Below are positions 1 to 10,081 of a stretch of 41,365 nt of DNA, in pieces (position 1 is the stretch's first letter; the number at the start of each line of letters is the position of its first letter). Position numbers and translations under genes: made by a program. The stretch lies in NCBI GenBank assembly GCA_964411505.1, contig CAYPLH010000034.1, positions 1-41,365 on the forward strand. Direction: 5' to 3'. The DNA comes from CAYPLH01 sp964411505 (GTDB lineage: Bacteria > Bacillota > Clostridia > CAYPLH01 > DUMO01). The notes below the pieces were generated by a model. That model searched no databases, was not told where the DNA came from, and saw nothing but the letters and a program-made list of their open reading frames with translations.

Positions 1-243
1 AGTTTCCGTTATTGCACAGTTATATCTCAAGTTACAGAGGGTCTGAACAGTAACGGCTTCAGAGGTTCTTTTTGTCCATCATTCTCGTGGATACTTTATG
101 AATATTTATCTTAAATACTCAAAACAGCCTTTCTCATTAGTATCACCTCACAAATTAATATGAAGGTATTGTACTATATTATTAGGACATTTTCACATGT
201 GGTACAATGAGACATTATCATAAGTGGATCATAAGATACATTG
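1..243. other. Region downstream of gpr, no gene supported
   Basis: I find no convincing coding region here. On the minus strand an AGGTGA-like ribosome site precedes an ATG near 145, but the frame closes after eight codons, so it is at most a remnant or leader peptide. In many Clostridia spoIIP follows gpr, and this stretch shows no recognisable spoIIP. Confidence 0.4.
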
Positions 244-1245
244 CTAATGAATGTATCTGTTGACATCTTGTAATGTTATTCCCTGGTGTAGAGCAATATT
301 AAGACCATTGGCTATTACTTTTGATGTTCGCTCCATTAGCTCATCAATTTCTTTTGGTGTAACAATCAAGTTGCCTATATATGGATTTAAAACTTCCTGT
401 ATAAGTCGATATTTATCTTCCTTGTCAATATTTGCAAGCATATTATAAAATTCAGTGCCTTGTTCTGCCTGTTGTACCATGCTGTCTATAACAAGATCTA
501 TTGCATCATTTGCCATTGTAGCAGCATCTACAACTGTCGGAACTCCAATTGCGATTACAGGAGCACCAAGAGTTTTTCTTGACAACTCCATTCTCTTGTT
601 TCCTACTCCAGATCCCGGAGTTATTCCAGTGTCGGCAATTTGTATGGTGGTATTCACCCTGTCCATTCTTCTTGATGCAAGCGCATCTATTGCAATAATT
701 ATGTTCGGATGTATTCTGTCAACAATGCCTCTAACTATTTCTCCTGTTTCAATGCCTGTAATACCTAAAACCCCCGGTGAAATTGCGCACACTGATCTTA
801 CACCCTGATCAATTTGTTCAGGAACAAACTCGAATAAATGACGTGTAACTAACATACTTGAAACTACTTTAGGACCTAGAGCATCTGCAGTAACATTCCA
901 ATTACCAAGCCCAATGACAAGAATAGTTGATTTTTCATTTAGATTTAAGATTGGTACAAGCTCACTTCCGAGAGCTTTACAGGTATCTTCAAATATCTGC
1001 TGATCATTTTGACGTAACCCCTGAACTTCCAGAGTTATATAGTTTCCTATTGGTTTGCCAATTGATGTCTCCCCTTCCGGCGAAACAACACGCACTCGTG
1101 TTATCTTTATATCCTGTGTTCCAGCTTCTTCAAATTCCACACCGGGTGGCTCTCTCAATTCTTGTATTACTTCTTTTTTTAACTCATTGAATATTTCTCT
1201 TCCTTCAAGTGCAAGATCTGTTACAATACTCCTTTTATTATTCAA
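244..1245 (-). CDS. gpr: GPR endopeptidase (spore germination protease)
   Basis: GPR degrades the small acid-soluble DNA-binding proteins of the spore core at germination. It is made in the forespore as a zymogen that loses a short N-terminal propeptide. The sequence shows the family start (TDLALE), the block GLGNWNVTADALGP and the IAIDALASRR block; these hold the conserved aspartates implicated in catalysis of this atypical acid protease. The length of about 333 residues is normal. An upstream in-frame ATG at 1254 directly abuts the GGAGG ribosome site, leaving no spacer. I therefore chose the TTG three codons later, nine bases from GGAGG. The gene is divergent from rpsT, a common clostridial arrangement. 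Confidence 0.95.
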   Translation of the reverse strand: MNNKRSIVTDLALEGREIFNELKKEVIQELREPPGVEFEEAGTQDIKITRVRVVSPEGETSIGKPIGNYITLEVQGLRQNDQQIFEDTCKALGSELVPILNLNEKSTILVIGLGNWNVTADALGPKVVSSMLVTRHLFEFVPEQIDQGVRSVCAISPGVLGITGIETGEIVRGIVDRIHPNIIIAIDALASRRMDRVNTTIQIADTGITPGSGVGNKRMELSRKTLGAPVIAIGVPTVVDAATMANDAIDLVIDSMVQQAEQGTEFYNMLANIDKEDKYRLIQEVLNPYIGNLIVTPKEIDELMERTSKVIANGLNIALHQGITLQDVNRYIH

Positions 1246-1588
1246 TAAAATCATCCTCCAATATAAAATATATTATGGTTACTCGCTAGGAAATCGCAAA
1301 TCGACTTTGCTGCAGGCTAGGCGTGCAGCTAAGTGCGGCTTCGTTGTGATCTGACGCAAATCCTAAATGATTATCATCATTTTTTTTATTCTCCCACATG
1401 TTTCGTAAAAATATAAGCTGCATTTCATTAATGTTTCCTAACATTGCAAAAGTTATATCTCGTCAAGCTACCTGTGAATAGTGAACAATCATCTCTAATA
1501 CAGCAATACAGCATTATTTTTTTCTTGCAATTTAAAATGATACATGATAAAATGGCTAAAGTTAATTAACTCACAGGAGGTGAAAACT

Positions 1589-1879
1589 TTGGCAACTACA
1601 AATAAATCAGCATATAAAATTGCTAAAATACAAAAATGGACTAAAAAAACCGAAAAGAAGACACTAGCTAATACCATGTACAAATCTTCTTTAAGAACCG
1701 CAATTAAAAAAGCAAAAGAAGCTATCCAGAATAAAAACGAATCAGCAGATTTAAAGTTTAATAATGCTGTTAAATTAATAGACAAGTCTGCAGCTAAAGG
1801 TATTATTTCAAAAAACACTGCTTCGAGAAAGAAATCGCATCTTGCAAAATCTTTAAAAGCAATAAAAGCAGCTGAATAA
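1589..1879 (+). CDS. rpsT: 30S ribosomal protein S20
   Basis: This small basic protein binds 16S rRNA early in 30S assembly. The 96-residue product begins MATTNKSAYKIAKIQKWTKK after conversion of the start codon and ends in the Ala/Lys-rich helix typical of S20. The start is TTG at 1589, because AGGAGGTG at 1575-1582 is placed correctly for it; a longer frame upstream has no ribosome site. It is the only plus-strand gene in the first 11 kb and sits between gpr and holA, as in many Clostridia. An intrinsic terminator follows. Confidence 0.97.
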   Translation: MATTNKSAYKIAKIQKWTKKTEKKTLANTMYKSSLRTAIKKAKEAIQNKNESADLKFNNAVKLIDKSAAKGIISKNTASRKKSHLAKSLKAIKAAE

Positions 1880-1966
1880 AAGGTGAAGTGGCTGGTTACA
1901 AGCTAAGCCTGTTGCTGCCTACACATCCTAAACATGATGCAATTGCTTGTGTTATTATAATAATGA

Positions 1967-1996
1967 GAAAACGTACATATGATGTGCGTTTTTTTT
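1967..1996 (+). terminator. Intrinsic terminator of rpsT
   Basis: An AAACGTACA arm pairs with TGTGCGTTT across a short loop and is followed by a run of eight T. It lies about 90 bases after the rpsT stop and before the convergent holA stop. Confidence 0.85.
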
Positions 1997-2015
1997 AATT
2001 CATTAATTCATTAAT

Positions 2016-3011
2016 TCATATGGTTGAGTATTTTATAATAAAAAGTTCAATTCCTGTCTGAGGGTCAATTTGCCCTGTTTTAATATCGGTATCAAGCTTG
2101 AGACATTCTATCATTGCATTTTTTAAAGTTTCAATATCATAATTTTTAACCTGTCTAGTTAATTTTTTGAGAATAAAAGGAGCAACCTTAAGCTTTGAAC
2201 CTGCCTGTCCAGTTGGTATTCCCATTTCCAGCAATGCTTTTAGCTCCAATACTTGACGTATTTGTCTTGCGATCATAAATACTATTCTCACATGAGGTTC
2301 TTTAAGGTAAAGCATGTCGTGAAGTAAACTAATTGCCTTGCTACTCTTTTTTTCAAAGATTGCATCCATCAAATCAAAAATTATTGTTTTTATGGATTTT
2401 ACAACTACCGCTTCTATATGCTCCGTCTTAACATTTGTCTCATCACCCATATACATTATCACCTTATCAATTTCATTTAGAATCTCGGTCATATTAGGTT
2501 CGCAATATTCTACTATTCTTGAGGCACATTTAGTATCAATGGCCTTATTTGATTTTCTAAATACTTTAACAACCCACTTTGTAAGCTCTGCAGGCTTTTG
2601 AAAATCAAACTCTACAATAAGTCCGATTTCTTTAGTGGTCTTAAATGTTTTTAGCCTTTTGTCAACTTCATCTTCAACAAATAACAAAACAGTAAAGTCA
2701 GGAATATTTTTTAAAAAAGATATAAGTGTATCTTCTTCTGAATTCTTGTTTTTAAAAAGCCCAGAATTCCTGACAATCACAACTTTTCCATCAGAGAAAA
2801 AGGGCATTGTATGGCATGCTTCAATAATTCTTCCAGCATCAACCTTTCCTTCCAATATTACCTTGTTAAACTCTTCTGATCCACTTTTTACTTGATGTTC
2901 AACCACACTATCAGTATAATACTTTTTCATAAAGGCTTCGGGACCATAGAACAGATAAAGATTATTAAGTTTTTTACTCTTCAGCTGTTTCATTAAAATA
3001 TCAATACTCAT
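2016..3011 (-). CDS. holA: DNA polymerase III subunit delta
   Basis: The delta subunit is the wrench of the clamp loader that opens the beta sliding clamp for loading at replication forks. The 331-residue protein shows the HolA opening LYLFYGPEAFMKKYY, a degenerate P-loop-like start without the full Walker motif, the NSGLF strand and the C-terminal helical collar with EPHVRIVFMIARQIRQ. The length matches the family. An AGGTGA site precedes the ATG. It lies about 70 bases downstream of comEC on the same strand, the usual comEC-holA order in Firmicutes, and may be co-transcribed. Confidence 0.95.
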   Translation of the reverse strand: MSIDILMKQLKSKKLNNLYLFYGPEAFMKKYYTDSVVEHQVKSGSEEFNKVILEGKVDAGRIIEACHTMPFFSDGKVVIVRNSGLFKNKNSEEDTLISFLKNIPDFTVLLFVEDEVDKRLKTFKTTKEIGLIVEFDFQKPAELTKWVVKVFRKSNKAIDTKCASRIVEYCEPNMTEILNEIDKVIMYMGDETNVKTEHIEAVVVKSIKTIIFDLMDAIFEKKSSKAISLLHDMLYLKEPHVRIVFMIARQIRQVLELKALLEMGIPTGQAGSKLKVAPFILKKLTRQVKNYDIETLKNAMIECLKLDTDIKTGQIDPQTGIELFIIKYSTI

Positions 3012-3080
3012 TATAAATCACCTAATTATTCCTTAAGTTTAGTAATTATTCTGTATCCTAAGTATGTTTAAAGCATTTTA

Positions 3081-5414
3081 TTATTCTTGTGCATTTATAT
3101 ATGATAAAGCTGCATCAGAAGTTTTCTTTATTCTTATATTTTTCCCATTTGATTTTATAACAATTGCCCCATCATAGTCTGTTCTCATGCAGGATATGCC
3201 TTGCTTACATATTCTTTCAATGCTATTTTCTGATGGGTGACCATAATTATTTTTCCCCACACTGATTATCCCTACTTTTGGGTTAACGGCGCTTAAAAAA
3301 AACTCTGTTGAAGAAGTATCAGCGCCATGATGAGGTATTTTCAGCACATCTGATTCAAGATTCAAGCCGTTTTGCGAAAGCAGCCTTTCAGTCTCCTTCT
3401 CAATATCTGCAGTAAACAATATAGAAGTTTCCACGTGTTCTAATTTTATCACTATAGAGCCATTATTTAAAGAGGAATGTTTGTAGTTTGTATTTTTGTC
3501 AGGGCTCAAAACATTTAAGACTGTTTTTTCATCCAGTCTAATTTGCACACCATTAAAAGCGTAATATATCGTGCTTTTCTTGCTATCAACAGATGAAAGT
3601 AAGGATTTAAAGTTATCAATCTCTTCACTCACAGGTAAAAACAGTTTTCGTACATTAAATTCATCTAATACAGGCTTGAGTCCGGTAATATGATCTGCAT
3701 GGGAATGAGTTGCAACTACTATATCAAGGCTGTAAACACCATAATCAAGTAAAAAATCTGGAAGTAACTTTTCAGCCCCAGCTCCCCCACCATCTATAAG
3801 AATGTTTTTACGTGAGGCAGTCCTTATAAAAACTGAATCTCCTTCCCCCACATCAAGAAAAACAACTTCAAGCACCGGAGGGTTTAACAGCTGAAATAAA
3901 ACAATTGAATAAAACACTAATGCAGCTAATCCGGAAGGCTTTATAAACTCCGAAACAGTCTTGAAATTAAAAAAATAAATCAACAAAAAATAATAGAAAA
4001 TAATTAATAATAGTGAAGGTGTGACAACTCTTATTGATGCATAGGGCAGCCTTGAAATAAAATCTGTCAAAATAATAATTAAAGACAGCAGATTGTCAAC
4101 TATCAACCCTATAATATTTGACAGAAAAGCACAGATCTTTGCAAGTGCAATCATAGCTATTCCAGCCAGTACAGCAACTTGAACTAAAGGCAAAATTATG
4201 ACATTTGCAAATAGCGAGACAATAGAAAGACTGTTAAAGTAATACACACTTATTGGCAAGGCGCCTGCTTGCGCTGCAGTTGATACCGCTAGAACATCAG
4301 TTATAGATGCAGGTAAACCAGTAATCTTAAAAATCCCCTTCACCTTTTTATTGAACATTACTATGGAAATAGTCGCACCGAATGAAAGCTGAAATCCTAC
4401 ATTATATATGAAAAAGGGATTATAAAGCAGCATAAGTAATCCTGCAAAAAATATACCAGTTATAGTATCTGATTCTCTATTTATAATCTTTGCAGATAAA
4501 ACCACTATTACCATAGTAACAGCTCTTATTACAGATGTCGTAAAACCGGCTATGAAACAATAAAATATTAGTATAAGAATAGTTATCATATTAGAGAGCT
4601 TGCGGTTTATTCTTAGCTTTTTCGAAATAAAAACTATGGGAAGGACAACAAACCCAACGTGTAGACCAGATACTGATAGTATGTGTATCAGTCCTGTTTT
4701 TGAAAATATGTCTTTAATTTCATCACTCAAGTCCTCCTTATGTCCAACCAACATGCCATTTAGTAACGCAGCGTTTTGCGCTGACAGCTTTTTATTTACC
4801 GATTCAATTATTCCATTTCGGACATTAAGAGACGATTTATATATCGGATTCACACTTTTTTTACCAAGAATTTTTATATTTTTTGCAGGTACAAAGGCAG
4901 TAGCATATACTTTTTTTTGAGCAAGGTAATTCCTATAATTAAACCCGCCCGGATTCCTTCTTTCTTGAGGTATTTCAATATTTCCCGTAAAATTAATACA
5001 CTGCCCAGGCTCATAGTGATTAACTCCAGGCAAATAAAGAGTTAAGAGAATCTTTTCGCTTAACTCATACTCACGCGATCCATCACTTATAATGATTGTC
5101 TTTATTATATAATTAGTTGTATTACTTTTTACTTCTGGCTCTGAAACTATTGTGGCAGTAATATTAATTGTTTTACTCGTGAATTTACTGAATGAATTAA
5201 GTTTATCATTAAAATAGGAAAAATTTATTGTTCCTGCTATGAAGAACATGAAACAAAAACATATAACCCACACAGACTCACTATTAACAATAAACAAAAA
5301 ACAAATAGCAAATAGTATAGATATGAATATTGTAGAGATTGTCATCCCGAAAATTGAAACAAATATGATCCCTGCTAAATAAAATATAATAAATAATACT
5401 AAAGGTCTTTTCAT
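3081..5414 (-). CDS. comEC: ComEC/Rec2 DNA-uptake channel protein
   Basis: ComEC forms the membrane pore through which single-stranded DNA enters competent cells. The 777-residue protein has N-terminal membrane helices, an extracytoplasmic OB-like domain (about residues 60-180), the Competence domain starting near GMLVGHKEDLSDEIKDIF with many helices, and a C-terminal metallo-beta-lactamase domain. That last domain has DVGEGDSVFIRT and the metal motif THSHADH at about residue 565. All expected domains are present and unbroken. The ribosome site is weak (AAAGGG, distant). Spore-forming Clostridia often keep comEC without known natural competence. holA follows directly. Confidence 0.95.
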   Translation of the reverse strand: MKRPLVLFIIFYLAGIIFVSIFGMTISTIFISILFAICFLFIVNSESVWVICFCFMFFIAGTINFSYFNDKLNSFSKFTSKTINITATIVSEPEVKSNTTNYIIKTIIISDGSREYELSEKILLTLYLPGVNHYEPGQCINFTGNIEIPQERRNPGGFNYRNYLAQKKVYATAFVPAKNIKILGKKSVNPIYKSSLNVRNGIIESVNKKLSAQNAALLNGMLVGHKEDLSDEIKDIFSKTGLIHILSVSGLHVGFVVLPIVFISKKLRINRKLSNMITILILIFYCFIAGFTTSVIRAVTMVIVVLSAKIINRESDTITGIFFAGLLMLLYNPFFIYNVGFQLSFGATISIVMFNKKVKGIFKITGLPASITDVLAVSTAAQAGALPISVYYFNSLSIVSLFANVIILPLVQVAVLAGIAMIALAKICAFLSNIIGLIVDNLLSLIIILTDFISRLPYASIRVVTPSLLLIIFYYFLLIYFFNFKTVSEFIKPSGLAALVFYSIVLFQLLNPPVLEVVFLDVGEGDSVFIRTASRKNILIDGGGAGAEKLLPDFLLDYGVYSLDIVVATHSHADHITGLKPVLDEFNVRKLFLPVSEEIDNFKSLLSSVDSKKSTIYYAFNGVQIRLDEKTVLNVLSPDKNTNYKHSSLNNGSIVIKLEHVETSILFTADIEKETERLLSQNGLNLESDVLKIPHHGADTSSTEFFLSAVNPKVGIISVGKNNYGHPSENSIERICKQGISCMRTDYDGAIVIKSNGKNIRIKKTSDAALSYINAQE

Positions 5415-5493
5415 TTACTGATAAAATTTACCCTTTACTCAAATTTATCTCTTGTTACTACTACGGTGTTAAATCTTAAACTATCCTAGCATA

Positions 5494-6366
5494 TTACCTA
5501 ACAAATTTTCTTCCTGTCATATAATTATCCAGATAAAATCCAGACAAGTCACTTATAACTACTTTTCCTTTTCCTGAAGATGCATGAATAAACTGATCAT
5601 TACCTATATAGATGCCAACGTGGTTTATATAATTTTGATTACCGTTTGTATCAAAGAAAACAAGATCTCCAATACGCAAAGCCGAACGCTCGATGTATTC
5701 TCCTTGAGTAGCCTGATCACAAGCAACTCTATTAATTTTTATATCAAAATGATCATAAACATATTTTACAAACCCTGAACAATCAAGACCTTGCGACGGA
5801 GAATTGCCTCCATAATGATATGCTGTTCCTAATAGATTTTTTGAGTATTCTACTATACGTGTCCCCATTGTATAGCTTCTGGACGAGCCTGAATCAGATA
5901 CTCTGATGAGTTCTCCATAGACGAATGCTTCAAGACCATCCTCAAATTGAAAACTGTACCACTTTCCTGAGCGACCTGTAATTTTTATTTCGTCACCTTT
6001 ATTAAGTCCACCCACTACATAATCATCAGTTGAAGGACCACTTCTAACATTCACATCTGTTGCTACTACAATACCGTTAAGAAATGATTTGTCGATGGTA
6101 TCCAGATAATCACCGAATACCCAGCCGATTTCCTCATTATAACTGACCTTATACCATCCGTTAAAAGTATCTAATACAAAAACCTCTGCACCTTCAAGAA
6201 GTTGCAAAAGTATATTACCATCAAGATCCGGAGACTCTCTAAAATTTAATACATCTGCTGTTACTGTTCCAATTAGTGTTGATTCTGCACTTGCAACTCC
6301 TGCAAAAATCAATAACAAAGTGAAAAAAATCAAACACGTTATAAAAAGCTTTTTTAATTTAAACAT
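5494..6366 (-). CDS. Secreted SH3-domain NlpC/P60 peptidoglycan hydrolase
   Basis: This is a probable cell-wall endopeptidase cleaving peptide stems of peptidoglycan outside the membrane. A signal peptide ends at about residue 27 (AGVASA). Two bacterial SH3 domains follow (about 30-90 and 95-155), each with a VNVR/LNFR-type motif for wall binding. The C-terminal NlpC/P60 domain (about 165-290) has Cys196 in LDCSGF, His249 in INHVGIY and His261 in FIHAS, giving a complete catalytic set. GGAGG sits 10 bases before the ATG. The separate spacing on both sides suggests its own transcription unit. Confidence 0.92.
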   Translation of the reverse strand: MFKLKKLFITCLIFFTLLLIFAGVASAESTLIGTVTADVLNFRESPDLDGNILLQLLEGAEVFVLDTFNGWYKVSYNEEIGWVFGDYLDTIDKSFLNGIVVATDVNVRSGPSTDDYVVGGLNKGDEIKITGRSGKWYSFQFEDGLEAFVYGELIRVSDSGSSRSYTMGTRIVEYSKNLLGTAYHYGGNSPSQGLDCSGFVKYVYDHFDIKINRVACDQATQGEYIERSALRIGDLVFFDTNGNQNYINHVGIYIGNDQFIHASSGKGKVVISDLSGFYLDNYMTGRKFVR

Positions 6367-6588
6367 TTTTTATAGACCTCCATAATTATTGGAGCTAAAT
6401 TAATAAACAGTAGTATAAAACTAGAATTTGATATTAAATTTTAATAATTAAATTATATATTTAAACCATATTTATGTCAAATAATTATTAATAATTTCCA
6501 GTCCTGTAAATTGTGTATTGAAATTGACAGTCGCTAAAACGCTTGCCAAATGTGCTTCCTACAATAATCTTTGCAAGAAGAATAAGTC

Positions 6589-7446
6589 TTAAATGTTATT
6601 TGGTATTCGATCGTTCACATTGTTGAGCTTTCCTTTACTATTTCTCTTAAGATAAATCACTATTGCAACAATTATTACAATGCAAACAATTAAAAAGGTA
6701 TATATATTATTCATTATATTTTCATCCGTCAAAAATGTTCCTAAAAATGTACTGGTTGTATTAATGAATGCATGCAAAATTATCGAAGACCATATTGACC
6801 TAGTCCACACAGCAACAAGCCCAAGAAGTATGCCAAGTAATGATGCATAAATAATTTGAAGAGGATTAAAATGATATAGCCCAAACAAGATTGCTTGAAT
6901 AACTACTGCAAGTGATATGGGCATTATTTTTTTTAGTTCTTTTAGTATGAGACCTCTGAATATGACCTCTTCAATAAAAGGTGCAACTAAACCTGTTACA
7001 AGAAGAATCTCAAACAAATTATGACCGCCCATAAGTGAATAAATAAGCTCATTATGCTCAGGGAAAAATTCATTAATAGGGATAAAACTTAACACGCAAG
7101 AAAGAAAAATGCTTGTTGCAATCCCTAAAACAGCTGTTAAAAAAGTAGTTTTAAAACTTATTTTATTAAATTCACATACTGTGAATATGTTTTGATTTCT
7201 CAATTTGCATATAATATAGTAGATAGGCAATGAAACTATGACAGACACTAGCATTAGGTATAAAGAGGCTTCTAATATAATCGTTTGCATATCTAAAAAC
7301 ACACTAGGATCAAAGTTCCCTCTGCTTTCAAATATTAATTTTATTGCTAGGACAATGCCGTAAATAAAAGAAATCCCTACTTGAAAAAACATATAAACAA
7401 ACATAAATAATAGTACAAATAATACTGCAACAACAATTTTTTTCAT
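6589..7446 (-). CDS. CPBP-family intramembrane glutamic endopeptidase
   Basis: This polytopic membrane protein is related to CAAX prenyl proteases of the Abi/CPBP family. The 285 residues form about eight hydrophobic segments. The EEVIFRG motif (about residue 163) supplies the catalytic glutamates, FGLYHF the first histidine, and HAFINT the last motif. Bacterial members act in peptide modification, bacteriocin self-immunity or unknown processing; nothing nearby specifies a substrate. The short hydrophilic tail GKLNNVNDRIPNNI is ordinary. It precedes tRNA-Glu on the same strand but is separated from it by the tRNA terminator. Confidence 0.88.
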   Translation of the reverse strand: MKKIVVAVLFVLLFMFVYMFFQVGISFIYGIVLAIKLIFESRGNFDPSVFLDMQTIILEASLYLMLVSVIVSLPIYYIICKLRNQNIFTVCEFNKISFKTTFLTAVLGIATSIFLSCVLSFIPINEFFPEHNELIYSLMGGHNLFEILLVTGLVAPFIEEVIFRGLILKELKKIMPISLAVVIQAILFGLYHFNPLQIIYASLLGILLGLVAVWTRSIWSSIILHAFINTTSTFLGTFLTDENIMNNIYTFLIVCIVIIVAIVIYLKRNSKGKLNNVNDRIPNNI

Positions 7447-7572
7447 ATGGCTTACCCTTTCATTATTCCTAAAACTCGGAGAGCTTTAAGCCTACTTTTA
7501 GAATAATATTCGTTTAACACGACATCCCCTTTGCATTCCTCACTGTATAAATAAAGAACATTTACTATGTAG

Positions 7573-7600
7573 AAAAAAAGCGCCTTTATCAGGCGCATTT
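7573..7600 (-). terminator. Terminator after tRNA-Glu
   Basis: On the minus strand, GCGCCT pairs with AGGCGC over a five-base loop and is followed by seven T, immediately downstream of the CCA end of the tRNA. Confidence 0.88.
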
Positions 7601-7602
7601 TG

Positions 7603-7678
7603 TGGTGACCCATAGGGGACTCGAACCCCTGTTGCCGCCGTGAGAGGGCGGAGTCTTAGGCCGCTTGACCAATGGGCC
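7603..7678 (-). tRNA. tRNA-Glu, anticodon CTC
   Basis: Read on the minus strand, the 7-bp acceptor stem (GGCCCAT with ATGGGTC, one G-U pair) encloses a D arm with GGTCAAG, an anticodon stem CCGCC/GGCGG with loop CTCTCAC giving anticodon CTC, and a T arm with GGTTCGAATCC. CCA is genomically encoded (7603-7605). CTC reads GAG, hence glutamate. No other tRNA is adjacent. Confidence 0.95.
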
Positions 7679-7920
7679 ACAAATCAACAATATTTATTAT
7701 AACAGAATTTTTCATAATATACAATGCCTTTTGAAAATTACTTTGTTGCATTTTTGCTCACATGTAAAATGAAAAGTTAAAGTCTATCTTCGGTAGGGTC
7801 TCTCCTGACATTAGTTTGTCGCAAAATTGTCCGATTAAAGTCTGTATAATCATTAACACTTATGCTTATGCAAAATGAGGGTGAATTGAGTAAGCTGTTT
7901 TCTTTTGCGTACCCCAAAAT

Positions 7921-7947
7921 ATAAAAGGTGGCTGCGCCACCTTTTAT
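7921..7947. terminator. Symmetric terminator hairpin
   Basis: AAAAGGTGGC and GCCACCTTTT form a perfect palindrome around TGC. It lies 15 bases past the SIMPL stop, has T-rich flanks on both strands and probably ends the SIMPL transcript. Confidence 0.75.
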
Positions 7948-7961
7948 GATTTATTTCGTAA

Positions 7962-8762
7962 TTAATACTTATATAATACACTCACATTTGCACTTATTTC
8001 CATTTCACCAGCTGAGATAGGTGTGGAAACACTTTCTTCTGCTGCAACTGATACTTTTGCTACACTATCATAGTTTCTGTAAATAGGTGAAGGTATATAG
8101 GAACTTCCTTCAGTAATGTTAAATGGAACACCAAGCTCAACACCATAAACTGATGCTATAGTATCAGCCTTTGCCTTTGCATTTTCAACTGCTCCTTTTA
8201 ATGCTTCAAGGTATTTCTCGCTCTTTACATCATCGCTTATCCCGAATGCTACTTGATTAGCCCTATTAACACCTTCATCAACAGTAATATCTATAACATC
8301 TCCGGTCTTTGCAAGGTCTCTTACGGTTATTTTGATTGTATTGTTTACATCATAACCTACCAGTATCCTTTCATTTCTGCGAATAACCATACCCTCTGTA
8401 TTTTTTTCCTCAATATCTTTCCATTCATAACGAGGATTTATTGAGTAATTGGTTGTCTGAATATCTTTATCCTCAATACCAAGCTCAACAAGCTTATTAA
8501 ACACGCCATCCATTTTTGCTTTATTTTCATTTTGAGCATCTTTGGGATTTACAGCAAATGTATTAATACCAACAGTAATGTATGCAATGTTTGGAGATAC
8601 TCTTACTGTGTATGACCCACTTACGCCAATAGTATTTCTTTCTTCAACCTTTTCTTCAGCTGTGACTTGTACAGAAGTGAATACACTTGAAACAAACATC
8701 ACTCCTACTGTAAGTACAAAAACCATTACAATTGCCAGAATTGATTTGCTGAAATTTTTCAT
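7962..8762 (-). CDS. Secreted SIMPL-domain (DUF541) protein
   Basis: The protein belongs to the SIMPL family (relatives of periplasmic YggE/BP26), oligomeric extracytoplasmic proteins linked loosely to oxidative stress; the molecular role is not settled. A hydrophobic signal segment (residues 7-35, ending QVTAEE) is followed by the SIMPL core, beginning IGVSGSYTVRVSPNIAYITV and ending MEISANVSVLYKY. The 266 residues match the family. An AGGTGA site precedes the ATG. It stands alone between tRNA-Glu and the DUF72 gene. Confidence 0.9.
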   Translation of the reverse strand: MKNFSKSILAIVMVFVLTVGVMFVSSVFTSVQVTAEEKVEERNTIGVSGSYTVRVSPNIAYITVGINTFAVNPKDAQNENKAKMDGVFNKLVELGIEDKDIQTTNYSINPRYEWKDIEEKNTEGMVIRRNERILVGYDVNNTIKITVRDLAKTGDVIDITVDEGVNRANQVAFGISDDVKSEKYLEALKGAVENAKAKADTIASVYGVELGVPFNITEGSSYIPSPIYRNYDSVAKVSVAAEESVSTPISAGEMEISANVSVLYKY

Positions 8763-8989
8763 CTTATATCACCTTTCTATGAATTATTTTATGTAACGTT
8801 TGACGAAAGGTAAAGTTAAATTGTTCCACACTTTTATTTAGACTTTTAAGAATCTATTGAACAAGACCAAACTTACCTAGTTCCGCTAATGTTTTTAAGG
8901 TACTACCAAAAGTAGTGAAATCTTCCTTTAAAGCAATCTTCTCTTTACTTAATATACCAGAAATATCATATAAATTATCTTAATTTTTC

Positions 8990-9757
8990 TTATGATTTTA
9001 GAAGCTCTGCCATCATTCTTGCATTTTGAATTGCTTTTCCCATAGGATGATTGTTAAAAGAAATCATCATAAACCTAGACCTTTTTTCGAGTTCTTTTAT
9101 ACGCGGAACCCATTCGTAAAGCTCATCCCACGTGTAAAGATAGTTGTATCGTTCATTTCCTTCGCTGCCGTACCATTTACCAGCATTGCGACCATGAAGG
9201 CGCAAATATGCTACATCCGAAGTTACTGAAATGACATTTTTAATAAGTCCTCTAATTTTAGGTTCATCTACACAAACAAAACCAAGGTTTTCTTTTTTTA
9301 AAAATGTCATTACATCCTGTCTAATCCAGTCCTGACCCCTGAATTCAACAGAAATCTGCAAATCAGTAAACCATTCGCGGAGCTTCTTCAATAGTTCCAT
9401 ATTTTCTTGATTATAGTGAAACGAATAAGGAAACTGTGCTAATATACACATCATTTTATTTGATTCAATTACAGGCATTAGAGAATAAACAAATTTTTCA
9501 GCTTCCAGACGACTCCCTTTTCCTTCATGAGTAAACCCCTTATAAAGCTTTACAGAAAACTTAAATTCTTCTGAGGTTTTTTTATTCAAGCTTTCAAATA
9601 ACCGCAGACCAGGCATATGGTAATACGTAGAATTTATTTCAACAAAATTAAAGTTGGATGCATAATAGTCAAACATATTTGCGGGTTTTGTACCTTCAGG
9701 GTAGAATGGTCCGATCCAATCCTTATATGAATAGCCAGCAGTACCAATATAACTCAT
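8990..9757 (-). CDS. DUF72 (YecE-like) TIM-barrel protein
   Basis: This is a DUF72/YecE protein of about 255 residues. The family folds as a TIM barrel resembling sugar isomerases and xylose isomerase-like proteins, but its reaction is unproven. Hallmarks are IGTAGYSYKDWIGPFYPEG at the N-terminus, FVEINSTYY, VEFRGQDW, YLRLHGR with the YNYLYTWDEL region, and FNNHPMGKAIQNA near the end. I start at ATG 9757 because GGGGGAG is four bases upstream; an extension of ten codons has no ribosome site. It is likely monocistronic. Confidence 0.9.
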   Translation of the reverse strand: MSYIGTAGYSYKDWIGPFYPEGTKPANMFDYYASNFNFVEINSTYYHMPGLRLFESLNKKTSEEFKFSVKLYKGFTHEGKGSRLEAEKFVYSLMPVIESNKMMCILAQFPYSFHYNQENMELLKKLREWFTDLQISVEFRGQDWIRQDVMTFLKKENLGFVCVDEPKIRGLIKNVISVTSDVAYLRLHGRNAGKWYGSEGNERYNYLYTWDELYEWVPRIKELEKRSRFMMISFNNHPMGKAIQNARMMAELLKS

Positions 9758-9842
9758 GCGTCTCCCCCATTTGCTTGAAAATTGCAATTACATATAACAA
9801 CTTTATAAACTTATTTTATCACAAATAATTTTTGTTACAAAC

Positions 9843-9874
9843 AAAATCTCGGAGATATAAAATCCCCGAGATTT
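9843..9874. terminator. Palindromic hairpin between DUF72 and melA genes
   Basis: AAAATCTCGG and CCGAGATTTT pair around a short A/T-rich loop. The arms end in A and T tracts, so it could terminate on either strand. On the minus strand it lies downstream of the GH4 gene and upstream of the DUF72 gene. Confidence 0.6.
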
Positions 9875-10081
9875 TAGGTACATGCCTGACTTTGAAAGGG
9901 TGGAAAAAGACCCCTTTAGTTTCTCTTTACTTAGTCATTGCAATTGCATAGTCATATCTCAATATATACATGGTGATTACTGCAGGTGCGCCCTTTACAA
10001 GGAGCCGGATGCAGGAAATCTGCACGTTCGGATTCTGTGAGGGGTACACTCCGCAAGGGGTGTATCTACTCGACCACTTAG

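Noticed and set aside
1271..1300. SigG/SigF-type promoter for gpr (CATAATA on the minus strand)
   Set aside because: The -10 like box is suggestive, but I cannot see a matching -35 (GNATR) at 17-18 bases.
9875..10081. Riboswitch or structured RNA downstream of melA
   Set aside because: A small hairpin (ACACTCC/GGGGTGT) is visible near 10046-10063, but no known riboswitch core can be matched and there is no gene placed for control.
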